Assembly: GCA_946494335.1 (NCBI GenBank)
Contig: CAMMBV010000001.1
Location: forward strand, 1 to 64,000
Length of the DNA stretch: 64,000 bases
Reading direction: 5' to 3'
Source: an uncultured Ruminococcus sp.
GTDB taxonomy: Bacteria > Bacillota > Clostridia > Lachnospirales > Lachnospiraceae
Below are positions 9,568 through 17,949 of this stretch, piece by piece. The first letter of the stretch is position 1. Every line of letters starts with the position of its first letter. The position numbers and the translations under genes are program-made. The notes under the pieces are model-generated. The model ran no database searches and had not been told where the DNA came from. It saw nothing but the letters and a program-made list of their open reading frames with translations.

Positions 9568-10704
9568 ATGAAAAAACACACATTGAAAAAACTGACAGGA
9601 GTTGCTCTATCCGTGATGATGGCGGTCTCCATGATGGCAGGATGTGGTTCCAAGGAGTCTGATACGAAAGAAGAGGCCGGCCAGAATACGGAAGGAGAGA
9701 GCGCCGGGACGGCAGACGACGGAGAACCAAAAGGCAGCGGAGAGACCCTGACGGTGGGCGTGCAGCCCTGCAGCTTCTGTTACCCGGTAATATATGCCTG
9801 TGAAAAGGGCTATTTTGAAGAGGTCGGATTGAATGTAGAATACATTGTTTTTGACAATGGTTCTTCCATGAATGAAGGCCTGGCGGCACAGCAGCTGGAC
9901 ATCGGTGTAAATGGCCTGGCGACAATTTATACAGTATGCGGCGGTGTATGTGATCTGATTGGAGAATCCGAATCCTGTGCCACGGGAGCTATTTACGCCC
10001 GGCCGGACAGCGAAATTGCCAAAGCGGCGGAAGTTGATGGTATGAACGGCAGCAAGGAAACATTAAAGGGCGTGACTATTTTGGGAGCTACCAGTACGCT
10101 GACACAGCAGCAGGCATACGCTTACATGGATAAATTCGGACTTACGGCAGGGGCAGATTATGAGTTCCTGAATATGGATTACTCTACCGCAAATCAGGCG
10201 TTTATTGCAGGAGAAGGCGATCTGATCTCTGTAGACGGCCTGAATTACATTTCGGAGCTGGAAGAGGCGGGAATGGTAAGAGTCTGCGATTATGCATCAG
10301 CTACGGGAAGTCCTTATCGTTCCGGTATTGTATCCAGAAGAGATGTCAGTGAAGAAAGAGCGGACGATGTAAGCCTGTTCCTGAAAGTCTTTTATGAGAC
10401 AGCAGAAGAGCTGATGAATGATATTGATACGTTTGAAGCAGGTTATCTGGAGTATGTTCTGGAAAACGGAAGAGAATATACAGAAGAAACAGTTGCAGAG
10501 GAGATCGAAGCACGTCCGCTGTTTACGAAAGAAACAATGGAAGCGGCGGATTATGAGCTGGGCATCAGCACAATCTCAGCGGCGGAGTTCTTTGCTGAGA
10601 TCGGTGTGATCGAAGAATCCAATCTGGATAATCTGAGCAACATTAATCCTGATTTCCTGAACAAAGCGCTGGATCTGAATGTGAAAGCGGCGGTGCGGGA
10701 ATAG
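9568..10704 (+). CDS. ABC transporter substrate-binding lipoprotein, NitT/TauT type
   Basis: A 378-residue extracytoplasmic solute-binding protein. The signal peptide (MKKHTLKKLTG, hydrophobic core) ends in the lipobox MAGC with lipidated Cys26, followed by a Ser/Glu-rich linker and an NMT1/SsuA-like fold starting near TVGVQPCSFCYPVIYACEKGYF. It should deliver a ligand to the two permeases encoded next. The family binds nitrate, sulfonates, thiamine precursors and aromatic acids; the operon points to a sulfated compound but the ligand cannot be read. ATG 9568 is chosen over TTG 9562 because AAAGGGA is correctly spaced. First gene of the operon. Confidence 0.9.
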   Translation: MKKHTLKKLTGVALSVMMAVSMMAGCGSKESDTKEEAGQNTEGESAGTADDGEPKGSGETLTVGVQPCSFCYPVIYACEKGYFEEVGLNVEYIVFDNGSSMNEGLAAQQLDIGVNGLATIYTVCGGVCDLIGESESCATGAIYARPDSEIAKAAEVDGMNGSKETLKGVTILGATSTLTQQQAYAYMDKFGLTAGADYEFLNMDYSTANQAFIAGEGDLISVDGLNYISELEEAGMVRVCDYASATGSPYRSGIVSRRDVSEERADDVSLFLKVFYETAEELMNDIDTFEAGYLEYVLENGREYTEETVAEEIEARPLFTKETMEAADYELGISTISAAEFFAEIGVIEESNLDNLSNINPDFLNKALDLNVKAAVRE

Positions 10705-10741
10705 CAGGCGGCCAGATACCGGGCAGAACCGGGCGGAAGAA

Positions 10742-10790
10742 CAGCAGGGTAACGTCATGGACGGCTTATGAACAGTTGCCCTGCTGTTTT
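10742..10790 (+). terminator. Stem-loop between binding protein and permease genes
   Basis: CAGCAGGGTAAC (10742-10753) pairs with GTTGCCCTGCTG (10775-10786; one wobble), then TTTTG. Such hairpins after binding-protein genes usually act as partial terminators or 3' stabilisers that keep the binding protein in excess over the membrane parts. The short T-run suggests leaky termination. Confidence 0.65.
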
Positions 10791-10815
10791 GTCTGAAAGA
10801 GAAAGGAGCATTGCT

Positions 10816-11598
10816 GTGCAGAAGAAAAAAAGTAAATATTTGTGGATATTAAGCGCAGTCACAGTCGTCTTTGTCCTGTTTATCTGGTGGCTGGTGACAG
10901 ACGGACTGGGAATTTTTACTTCCAATACGCTGCCCAGTCCCATCAAAATCGTACAGGCATTTATCAAAAAACTGACGGATCCAAATCCCGATGGAGCAAC
11001 GCTGGGAGCCCACCTGCTTTCCAGTTTGAAAATCGTGCTTTCCGGTTACCTCCTGGGTGTGGTGATCGGCATTCCGATGGGGATTGTGATGGCATGGTAT
11101 GAAAAAGCGGATCTGATGATCCGGCCCGTATTTGACATGATCCGTACCGTTCCCGGCATTGCCTGGGTTCCGGTTATGGTTGTATTCTGCGGTATTGGTT
11201 TCACGTCAAAGGCCATCGTTATTTTTATCGGAGCGGTTGTGGCCAATGTGATCAATGCCTATTCCGGCATCAAACAGACGAAACAGGTACATCTGTGGGT
11301 AGGAGCCACTTTTGGAGCCTCTAACTGGCAGCTGCTGACGAAGATTGCTCTGCCTTCCGCCTTTCCCATGATTATCAACGGGCTGAAGCTTTCCCTGGGA
11401 GGCGCCTGGACGACGATTGTGGCGGCGGAGCTTCTGGCGTCCAACAGAGGGATCGGATATATGATTCAGCAGGCAAGAGGGATTCTTCGTCCGGATATCA
11501 TTATCGTGGGAATGTTTGTGATCGGCATTGTGGGATCTTTGCTGATGCTTCCCATCTCTTTGCTGGAAAAAAAGGTGATGAAAGGGGGTAAATGGTAA
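10816..11598 (+). CDS. ABC transporter permease 1, NitT/TauT type
   Basis: Inner membrane permease of 260 residues with about six helices and the importer EAA-type coupling loop (GATFGASNWQLLTKIALPSAFP). The GTG at 10816 follows GGAG by 7 bases and starts directly at a basic stretch before the first helix; an upstream ATG (10768) lies inside the stem-loop and has no ribosome binding site. The operon encodes a second, different permease next, so the pore is probably a heterodimer rather than the SsuC/TauC homodimer. Its TAA overlaps the next gene's start (TAATG). Confidence 0.88.
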   Translation: MQKKKSKYLWILSAVTVVFVLFIWWLVTDGLGIFTSNTLPSPIKIVQAFIKKLTDPNPDGATLGAHLLSSLKIVLSGYLLGVVIGIPMGIVMAWYEKADLMIRPVFDMIRTVPGIAWVPVMVVFCGIGFTSKAIVIFIGAVVANVINAYSGIKQTKQVHLWVGATFGASNWQLLTKIALPSAFPMIINGLKLSLGGAWTTIVAAELLASNRGIGYMIQQARGILRPDIIIVGMFVIGIVGSLLMLPISLLEKKVMKGGKW

Positions 11599-12389
11599 TG
11601 CAGACAAAGACTCCTGCTCAGGAAAGAAGAGACAAAATTGTATTTGGCACACTGGCGGTCTTTCTTTTTCTGGTGATCTGGTATCTTGTGACGAAGCTGA
11701 CAGCCTTTGGCGAGATTTTCCCGGATCCTGTCACCGTCCTTGCCAATATCGGGGATAAATTTGTAAATCCGCTGGGAAAGGTGACGCTGGCGGGGCACAT
11801 TCTGGTGTCGATTCGGCGTGTGATGGCTGCGTTTGTGGTGGCTGCCGCCGGAGGGATCGTCCTTGGCGTGACCATGGGCTGGTATCCGGTGGTGGAAGCG
11901 ATTTTTAAGCCGATCATTGAGTTTTTGCGGCCCATTCCTCCCATTGCATGGATCCCGATTTCTATTCTGTGGTATGGATTTTCTGAGATGTCAAAGTATT
12001 TCCTGATCTTTCTGGCTTCCTTCTTTGTCATTACCATCAGCGTGTATTCCGGTGTTAAATCGGTGGATCCTATGCTGATACGAGCGGCCAGGATGCTGGG
12101 GGCCAAAGACAACCAGCTGTTTACCACGATTATCATCCCTTCCGTTGTACCGTACATATTCTCCGGCCTGCAGGTGGCACTGGGAAACAGCTGGGCCAGC
12201 ATCGTGGCGGCTGAAATGGTACAGTCCAATATGGGAGTGGGATGGATCATTATCACGGGGCAGCAGAGCAGCAATATGGTGCAGATTGTAACGGGTATTG
12301 TGTGCATCGCTGTTGTCGGCATGTTACTAGTCATGATTATGAGAGGATTGGAGAATAAATTATGCGCATGGAACAAACAGGGAAGGTAA
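11598..12389 (+). CDS. ABC transporter permease 2, NitT/TauT type
   Basis: Second membrane subunit, 263 residues, about six helices, coupling loop RAARMLGAKDNQLFTTIIIPSVVP in the usual place. Only moderately similar to permease 1, so the two likely form a heterodimer. ATG 11598 is preferred to ATG 11592 because the AAAGGGGG site is then 9 bases away. The gene overlaps the ATPase gene that follows by 28 bases, which implies translational coupling and fixed stoichiometry. Confidence 0.88.
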   Translation: MQTKTPAQERRDKIVFGTLAVFLFLVIWYLVTKLTAFGEIFPDPVTVLANIGDKFVNPLGKVTLAGHILVSIRRVMAAFVVAAAGGIVLGVTMGWYPVVEAIFKPIIEFLRPIPPIAWIPISILWYGFSEMSKYFLIFLASFFVITISVYSGVKSVDPMLIRAARMLGAKDNQLFTTIIIPSVVPYIFSGLQVALGNSWASIVAAEMVQSNMGVGWIIITGQQSSNMVQIVTGIVCIAVVGMLLVMIMRGLENKLCAWNKQGR

Positions 12390-13144
12390 AAAAGGATTTC
12401 ATCGTATGCAAAGACGTGATGGAGGAGTTCCCGAAAGCCGATGAAGGAATGTTCCGGGTGGCGGAAAACTTAAACTTTACAGTAAAAGAAAATGAATTTC
12501 TGGTTCTGTTCGGCCCCGGTCAGTGCGGTAAAACTTCCATATTAAATATGATCGCGGGCTTTGATCTTCCCACCAGCGGAAGTATCACCGTGGACGGACA
12601 GGAAGTAAAGGGACCGGGCGCCGAGCGGGGCATGGTCTTTCAGACCACCTGTCTGTTTCCCTGGCTGACTGTCATGGGGAATGTGGAGTACGGGCCAAAG
12701 GTCCGCGGCGTCGGCAAAAAGGAACGCCGGAAAAAAGCGCAGCATTACATTGATCTGGTGGGGCTGCAGGGCTTTGAAAACCATTTTCCGGTCAAGATTT
12801 CCGGCGGTATGAAGCAGCGGGTGGGAATTGCCCGGGCCTACTGCAACGAACCGGTGGTGATGCTGATGGACGAGCCTTTCGGCCATCTGGATGCCCAGAC
12901 CCGCTATCTGATGCAAGAGGATCTGATGAAGATCTGGGAGCGGGAAAAACGGACGGTTATCTTTGTCACCAACAACATTGAGGAGGCGCTGTATCTGGCG
13001 GATCGGATTCTGGTATTGACCAACTGTCCCACGAAAGTAAAGGCGGAGTATAAGATTGATCTGCCCCGACCCCGGGATTACACGGACCCTGATTTTCTGA
13101 AATTGCGGAAGGAAATCAGCGAAGTGGTGGATCACACACTGTAA
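12362..13144 (+). CDS. ABC transporter ATPase 1, switch histidine missing
   Basis: ATP-binding subunit of 260 residues. Walker A is GPGQCGKTS, Q-loop MVFQ, signature ISGGMKQR (canonical), Walker B VVMLMDEP, D-loop HLDAQ. The H-loop, normally THD, reads TNN (FVTNNIEEA), so the conserved switch histidine is replaced by asparagine. The partner ATPase encoded next has the histidine but a degraded signature. In a heterodimer, this subunit's Walker site would face the partner's degraded signature, giving one weak ATP site. The base sequence (ACC AAC AAC) confirms the substitution. Confidence 0.9.
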   Translation: MRMEQTGKVKKDFIVCKDVMEEFPKADEGMFRVAENLNFTVKENEFLVLFGPGQCGKTSILNMIAGFDLPTSGSITVDGQEVKGPGAERGMVFQTTCLFPWLTVMGNVEYGPKVRGVGKKERRKKAQHYIDLVGLQGFENHFPVKISGGMKQRVGIARAYCNEPVVMLMDEPFGHLDAQTRYLMQEDLMKIWEREKRTVIFVTNNIEEALYLADRILVLTNCPTKVKAEYKIDLPRPRDYTDPDFLKLRKEISEVVDHTL

Positions 13145-13159
13145 AACGGAGGATAGCAA

Positions 13160-13924
13160 ATGATGGGAGAACAGAAAACAAAAGCCGCGGGAGCCCGGGT
13201 GGAGGTCAGAAATCTGACCAAGAAATTCGGCGATCTCCTGGTGCTGGATGATATTTCTTTTAATGTGGAAAAGGGAGAATTTCTCTGCATTGTGGGACCT
13301 ACGGGCTGCGGAAAAACCACCTTTTTAAACAGTCTTACCAGGCTTTACGATCTGACGGCCGGGGAAATTCTGGTAAACGGCGAGGCGGTAGATCCTAAAA
13401 AACACAACATTTCTTATATCTTTCAGGAATACTCTGCCATGCCCTGGCTGTCGGTGGAGGACAACATCCGGTTCGGCCTGGATATCAAAGGGGTTCCAAA
13501 GCAGGAGGCTCAGGAAAATGTGGAGGAGATGCTGGAGATTGTAGGCCTGGAGAAGTTCCGGAAGCAGTATCCCCACCAGCTCTCAGCCAGTATGCTGCAG
13601 CGTGTCAGCATCGCCCGGGCCTTTGCCACCAAGCCGGATCTGCTTTTGATGGACGAGCCCTACGGGCAGCTGGATATAGAGCTGAGATTCAAGCTGGAGG
13701 ACGAGCTGATCAAGCTTTGGGAAAAACTGGGAACCACCGTTTTGTTTATCACTCATAATATCGAAGAGGCGGTGTACCTGGGACAGAATATCATGGTGCT
13801 GACCAACAAGCCCACGAAGGTAAAGACTGTGATACCTGATGAGATACCCCATCCCCGGGATGTTACGGCGCCTGAGTTTGTAAAGCTGCGAAACTATGTG
13901 ACAGATATGATCAAATGGTGGTGA
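13160..13924 (+). CDS. ABC transporter ATPase 2, degenerate signature motif
   Basis: ATP-binding subunit of 254 residues. Walker A GPTGCGKTT, Q-loop YIFQEYSAMPWL, Walker B LLLMDEP and switch histidine (FITHNIEEA) are all normal. The signature reads LSASMLQR instead of LSGGMxQR: both glycines are lost. Combined with ATPase 1's intact ISGGM and absent histidine, the heterodimer would have one fully canonical and one doubly defective nucleotide site. It starts 15 bases after ATPase 1 with GGAGG upstream, and the sulfatase gene follows after 4 bases. Confidence 0.9.
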   Translation: MMGEQKTKAAGARVEVRNLTKKFGDLLVLDDISFNVEKGEFLCIVGPTGCGKTTFLNSLTRLYDLTAGEILVNGEAVDPKKHNISYIFQEYSAMPWLSVEDNIRFGLDIKGVPKQEAQENVEEMLEIVGLEKFRKQYPHQLSASMLQRVSIARAFATKPDLLLMDEPYGQLDIELRFKLEDELIKLWEKLGTTVLFITHNIEEAVYLGQNIMVLTNKPTKVKTVIPDEIPHPRDVTAPEFVKLRNYVTDMIKWW

Positions 13925-13928
13925 GAAT

Positions 13929-15461
13929 ATGCGGACAATTGTACTGATGCTGGACAGCGTCAACCGGAGATTTTTGAAGTGTTACGGCTCCAAGGAGCCG
14001 GCCATCACACCCAATATTGACCGACTGGCCCAGCGGGGTGTGGTATTTGACAATCACTGGGTGGGAAGCTCCCCCTGCATGCCGGCCAGGCGGGATATGT
14101 TTACCGGACGGCTTTCCTTTCTGGAATGCCCCTGGGGCGGGATACAGCCCTGCGACGACACGCTGCCGCGGGCGCTGCGGAAAAACAACATCTTCAGCCA
14201 CATGGAGACGGATCATTTCCATTACGCGGAGATGGGCGGGGAAAATTATATGAATCAGTTTACCTCCTGGCATTTAAATCGGGGAACGGAACATGACACA
14301 ATCCATCTGCGTCCCTGTAAAACCGGCATTCCCGATATCAGCCATGCCGAGACGCCAAAGGAGGACTGGCTGGGGATTTATTCCCGCAGCTACTGCGCTA
14401 CCAAAAAGAAATATCAGGGGAAGAAGGAGAATTATTCCACCGCCCGCACTTTTGACCGGGCCGCCGCGTGGCTGGAAGAATCAAAGGATGCGGACCAGTT
14501 TCTTTTGTGGGCGGAAGGATTTGATCCCCACGAGCCCTTCGATGTGCCGGAGGAATTTCTGAAGCTGTATCGGGACTGCTGTGACTTTGACCCTGATTTC
14601 TTCTGGCCGCCCTACGATGTGACACAAGGCTATACCGGGGAACAGATCAGGCAGATTAAGTACCGCTACAAGGCGCTGCTTACCATGGCGGATTACTATA
14701 TCGGAAAGATCCTTGATGTGATGGACCGGTACGACATGTGGAAGGACACGGCGGTGATCTTTACCACGGACCATGGGTATCTGCTGGGAGAACACGGATA
14801 CTTTGCCAAAAATTACATGCCGGATTACAACGAGCTGATGCATATCCCCATGATTATCTGCCATCCCGGGTACGGGCCGGGCCGGGTAAAGGCCATTACT
14901 CAGAATATCGATCTGCTTCCCACAGTGTTGGAGATGTTTGGTTTAGAGGAGAGCCGGCTTGCCAATCCCATCCATGGCAGCAGTGTCCTGCCTTTGATGG
15001 ACGGCCGGAGGGAAAAGAACCGGGAGTACGCCCTGTACGGACAGTTTGGAAAGAATGTCAACATCACCGACGGCCGCTACGTCTATATGCGGGCGCCGGT
15101 TCATGAGGAAAATCAGCCTTTGTATATCTATACCACCATGCCCTATATTCTGGGGGAATCCATCGGGCTGGATATGATGAAAAAAGAAAGCTTTTCCAGG
15201 ATTGACAGCGTACGTCTGTCCTGGAGTGATTATCCCATGCTGAAATTTTCCACGAAGGATGTCATATGTGAAACCACCCAGGGATTCAATGGTAGGTTTC
15301 AACACTGCGCCAAGAGCATGCTTTTTGATATAGAAAAAGATTACGCCCAGGAGCATCCCTTGCAGGATGAAAGCATGGAGAGTAGCTGGTGCGGCAGGCT
15401 GAAGGAAGAAATGAAAAAAGCGGACTCTCCGCCGGAGCAGTTTGAACGGCTGGGACTTTGA
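13929..15461 (+). CDS. Sulfatase 1 (FGly-type, alkaline phosphatase superfamily)
   Basis: A 510-residue sulfatase without signal peptide, so cytoplasmic. Cys50 in CMPARRDMFTG fits the C-x-P-x-R...TG formylglycine motif and would be oxidised by the maturase encoded downstream. Metal and active-site residues include the distal TTDHG. The N-terminal metal motif is LDSVNRR: the usual second acidic residue of the DD pair is a serine. A phosphonate monoester hydrolase or other sulfuric/phosphoric ester hydrolase cannot be excluded. It is a clear paralogue of sulfatase 3 (shared SFLE.PWGG, NRYKALLTM-like blocks, and the C-terminal DYAQEHP). Confidence 0.9.
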   Translation: MRTIVLMLDSVNRRFLKCYGSKEPAITPNIDRLAQRGVVFDNHWVGSSPCMPARRDMFTGRLSFLECPWGGIQPCDDTLPRALRKNNIFSHMETDHFHYAEMGGENYMNQFTSWHLNRGTEHDTIHLRPCKTGIPDISHAETPKEDWLGIYSRSYCATKKKYQGKKENYSTARTFDRAAAWLEESKDADQFLLWAEGFDPHEPFDVPEEFLKLYRDCCDFDPDFFWPPYDVTQGYTGEQIRQIKYRYKALLTMADYYIGKILDVMDRYDMWKDTAVIFTTDHGYLLGEHGYFAKNYMPDYNELMHIPMIICHPGYGPGRVKAITQNIDLLPTVLEMFGLEESRLANPIHGSSVLPLMDGRREKNREYALYGQFGKNVNITDGRYVYMRAPVHEENQPLYIYTTMPYILGESIGLDMMKKESFSRIDSVRLSWSDYPMLKFSTKDVICETTQGFNGRFQHCAKSMLFDIEKDYAQEHPLQDESMESSWCGRLKEEMKKADSPPEQFERLGL

Positions 15462-15479
15462 AGAAAGGACAGTAAGAGA

Positions 15480-16583
15480 ATGAAGGAAAGTATGACACCA
15501 AAGGAGCGCTGGCTGGCTGCTCTGCAGATGCAGCCGGTGGACCGGATACCGGTATGGGCCAAGCTGGGCTCATCCTACCCGAAATATCAGAAGCAGCCTT
15601 TTAAAGATATGACTCTTCTGGAACTGCAAAAATATGTGGGAAGCGACCGCCACGAGTGGATTCCGCCTTCTGGAAAGCTGATATTTAAAAACGGAGCCGG
15701 GCTTGAGAAATCAAAGGAGAAGGGCGATATCACCATCAAATACATCACCCGGTACGGAACCTGTGTCAATCAGAGAAAAATCGATCCGGAAACAGAATCC
15801 ATGCATCCTGCGGATATGTGCATCAAGACGCTGGAAGATATCAAGATTATGACGGAATGGTATGACAGCAGCGAGTTTGTCTTTGACAGCGAGGCAAATG
15901 AAAAGGCGAAAAAGCAATATGAGGCATGTGGACAGGATGCGGTTGTCTCAGAGGTCGTTGTGGAGACTCCCTTCATGTATTATCTGGAATATCTGGCGGG
16001 AATCGCAGAAGGTCACCTTCTTCTGGCGGATTATCCGGAAGAAGTGGAAGCTTTGTTTGAGGCACAGGATCGCTGGTGCGAAAAAAGAGTGCAGGTGGAA
16101 ACGGAGCACAGCCCGGCAGATATCCTTTACATAGAAGAAAATACTTCCACCACGACGCTTTCACCGGCGCAGTTTCAGGAATACTGTATGCCTTACCTGG
16201 AGAAATACACAAAGATAATGCAGCAGAAGGGACGGCCAGTGGCCTATCATATGTGCGGCCATCTAAAGCTTTTGCTGGAGGATCTGAATCGTCTTCCCAA
16301 TCAGGCCCAGGAGGCATTTACACCGCCGCCTTTCGGAGCCGCTACTTTGACGGAAGGCCGCAGTGTCTGCCCGGATAAGTGCTTTATCGGCGGCTGCGGC
16401 GCAGGACAGTGGGTGACGGACGATGCGAATAAAATTATCGCGTATATTGAAAAGCAGTTGGCTTCTCTTCCCCATCATCGTGGAATTGTCCTTACCTCTG
16501 CCGGGGTGATGCCGACGGGATGCAGGCCGGAAACCATAAAGGAAGTCTTTGACTGGATAAAAGCTTATCCCAACAGGAATTAG
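15480..16583 (+). CDS. UroD-family, zinc methyltransferase-like protein
   Basis: A 367-residue TIM-barrel protein of the uroporphyrinogen decarboxylase superfamily. It is more like the MtaA/MtbA/CmuA methyltransferase branch than haem-pathway HemE: the zinc ligand set H-x-C (His257, Cys259 in YHMCGH) plus a distal Cys (Cys348 in PTGCRPE) is present. Enzymes with this set move methyl groups to or from a corrinoid protein or thiol. No corrinoid protein is encoded nearby. Placement between sulfatase genes suggests it handles a methyl group on the substrate or product; this is inference. Ribosome binding site AAAGGA. Confidence 0.75.
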   Translation: MKESMTPKERWLAALQMQPVDRIPVWAKLGSSYPKYQKQPFKDMTLLELQKYVGSDRHEWIPPSGKLIFKNGAGLEKSKEKGDITIKYITRYGTCVNQRKIDPETESMHPADMCIKTLEDIKIMTEWYDSSEFVFDSEANEKAKKQYEACGQDAVVSEVVVETPFMYYLEYLAGIAEGHLLLADYPEEVEALFEAQDRWCEKRVQVETEHSPADILYIEENTSTTTLSPAQFQEYCMPYLEKYTKIMQQKGRPVAYHMCGHLKLLLEDLNRLPNQAQEAFTPPPFGAATLTEGRSVCPDKCFIGGCGAGQWVTDDANKIIAYIEKQLASLPHHRGIVLTSAGVMPTGCRPETIKEVFDWIKAYPNRN

Positions 16584-16602
16584 CAGAAAAGGAGAGGAAG
16601 CT

Positions 16603-17949
16603 ATGAGTGTGAGACCTAACATTCTGGTGTTTTTTACGGATCAGCAGCGGTGGGATACCTGCGGCTGCTATAATCCCAATCTGAATCTGACGCCAAACTT
16701 AGACGCGCTGGCAAAGGACGGGATGGTATTTGAAAAAACCTATACCTGCCAGCCGGTCTGCGGACCGGCACGGGTGGCGATCCAGACAGGGATGTATCCT
16801 ACGTCAGTAGATTTCTTTCACAACTGCTGCCAGATCGATCCCAACAAGACGACCAGCCTGGCGGAGTATTTGAACAGAGCAGGGTATAAGACGGGCTATA
16901 TCGGAAAAAATCACTGGTCTCTGACCATGGACGGACCGGTGCCGGAGGAACTGCGTCTGGGGTATAAAGACTGCTGGAAAGCGGTGGACGTTCTGGAGTA
17001 TGCGTCCCTCCCCTATGAGGGGCAGCTTTACGATGAGGATAATCAGCGCATCGGGTTTAAAGACAGGTACCGTCCGGATTTCGTCACGGATCTTCTTCTG
17101 GATTTTCTGGAGGAACAGGATGAGGAAGCGCCGTTTTTCATGATGATGTCGCTGATCGAACCCCATCATCAGAACTGTATGCACCGGTACGTTGCACCGG
17201 ATGGCTATGCGGAGAAATACAGAGACGCATGGGTACCGGGGGATTTAAAATGCCGGCCGGGGCAGGGAGACTGGGAAGAAAATCTGCCGGACTATTACGG
17301 CATCATCAAAAGAATCGACGAAAATCTGGGACGGGTGGTGGAGAAGCTGAAGGAAAAAGGTCTGTATGAAAATACAGTGATCTTTTTCACCTCCGATCAC
17401 GGCAGCCATTTCCGAACCCGAAACGGGGAATATAAGCGTTCCTGCCACGAGGCATGCACCAGAATTCCTTTCGTGATGCATGGACCGGGGGTGCCAAAGG
17501 GTGTAAAGGAGCGGGAGCATCTGTTCAGTCTTCTGGATCTGCCGGCCACCATCCTGGATGTGGCCGGGGTGGGAGTTCCCTCCCATTACCATGGCAGATC
17601 TTTAAGGCCGTTTCTGACAGGAGAGAAGCCGGAAGACTGGCGGGAAAATGTCTTCATCCAGATCAGCGAGGCGCAAGTGGGAAGGGCCATATGTGACGGG
17701 CGGTATAAGTATTCCATATCAGATCCCAGCCTTAACGGGGTAAGGGACAGCCGATCCGGTGAATACACAGAGGAATTTCTCTATGATCTGTTCCGGGATC
17801 CTGATGAAAACTGTAATTTGATAGAAGAGCCTGAGTATGAAAAGGTCAGAGACTGCCTGCGCCGCAGCATGATCACGGAAATAGAATGTTTTGAACGGTA
17901 TACTCCGGTCATTGTACCGTGTGAGAAGAAGCGGGAGGAAAGGATATGA
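16603..17949 (+). CDS. Sulfatase 2 (FGly-type, choline sulfatase/PMH-like)
   Basis: A 448-residue cytoplasmic sulfatase. Cys53 in CGPARVAIQTG is the formylglycine precursor. The N-terminal metal motif is FFTDQQR and the distal one TSDHGSH, the D-Q/D-H combination typical of the choline sulfatase and phosphonate monoester hydrolase branch. It differs from the other two sulfatases of the operon, so it may attack a different sulfated position or a different substrate. GGAGAGGAAG precedes the ATG, and its stop overlaps the next start (ATGA). Confidence 0.9.
   Translation: MSVRPNILVFFTDQQRWDTCGCYNPNLNLTPNLDALAKDGMVFEKTYTCQPVCGPARVAIQTGMYPTSVDFFHNCCQIDPNKTTSLAEYLNRAGYKTGYIGKNHWSLTMDGPVPEELRLGYKDCWKAVDVLEYASLPYEGQLYDEDNQRIGFKDRYRPDFVTDLLLDFLEEQDEEAPFFMMMSLIEPHHQNCMHRYVAPDGYAEKYRDAWVPGDLKCRPGQGDWEENLPDYYGIIKRIDENLGRVVEKLKEKGLYENTVIFFTSDHGSHFRTRNGEYKRSCHEACTRIPFVMHGPGVPKGVKEREHLFSLLDLPATILDVAGVGVPSHYHGRSLRPFLTGEKPEDWRENVFIQISEAQVGRAICDGRYKYSISDPSLNGVRDSRSGEYTEEFLYDLFRDPDENCNLIEEPEYEKVRDCLRRSMITEIECFERYTPVIVPCEKKREERI

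Noticed and set aside
15480..16583. Calling the UroD-family protein hemE
   Set aside because: It carries an H-x-C plus Cys zinc site typical of methyltransferases and no other haem genes are nearby.
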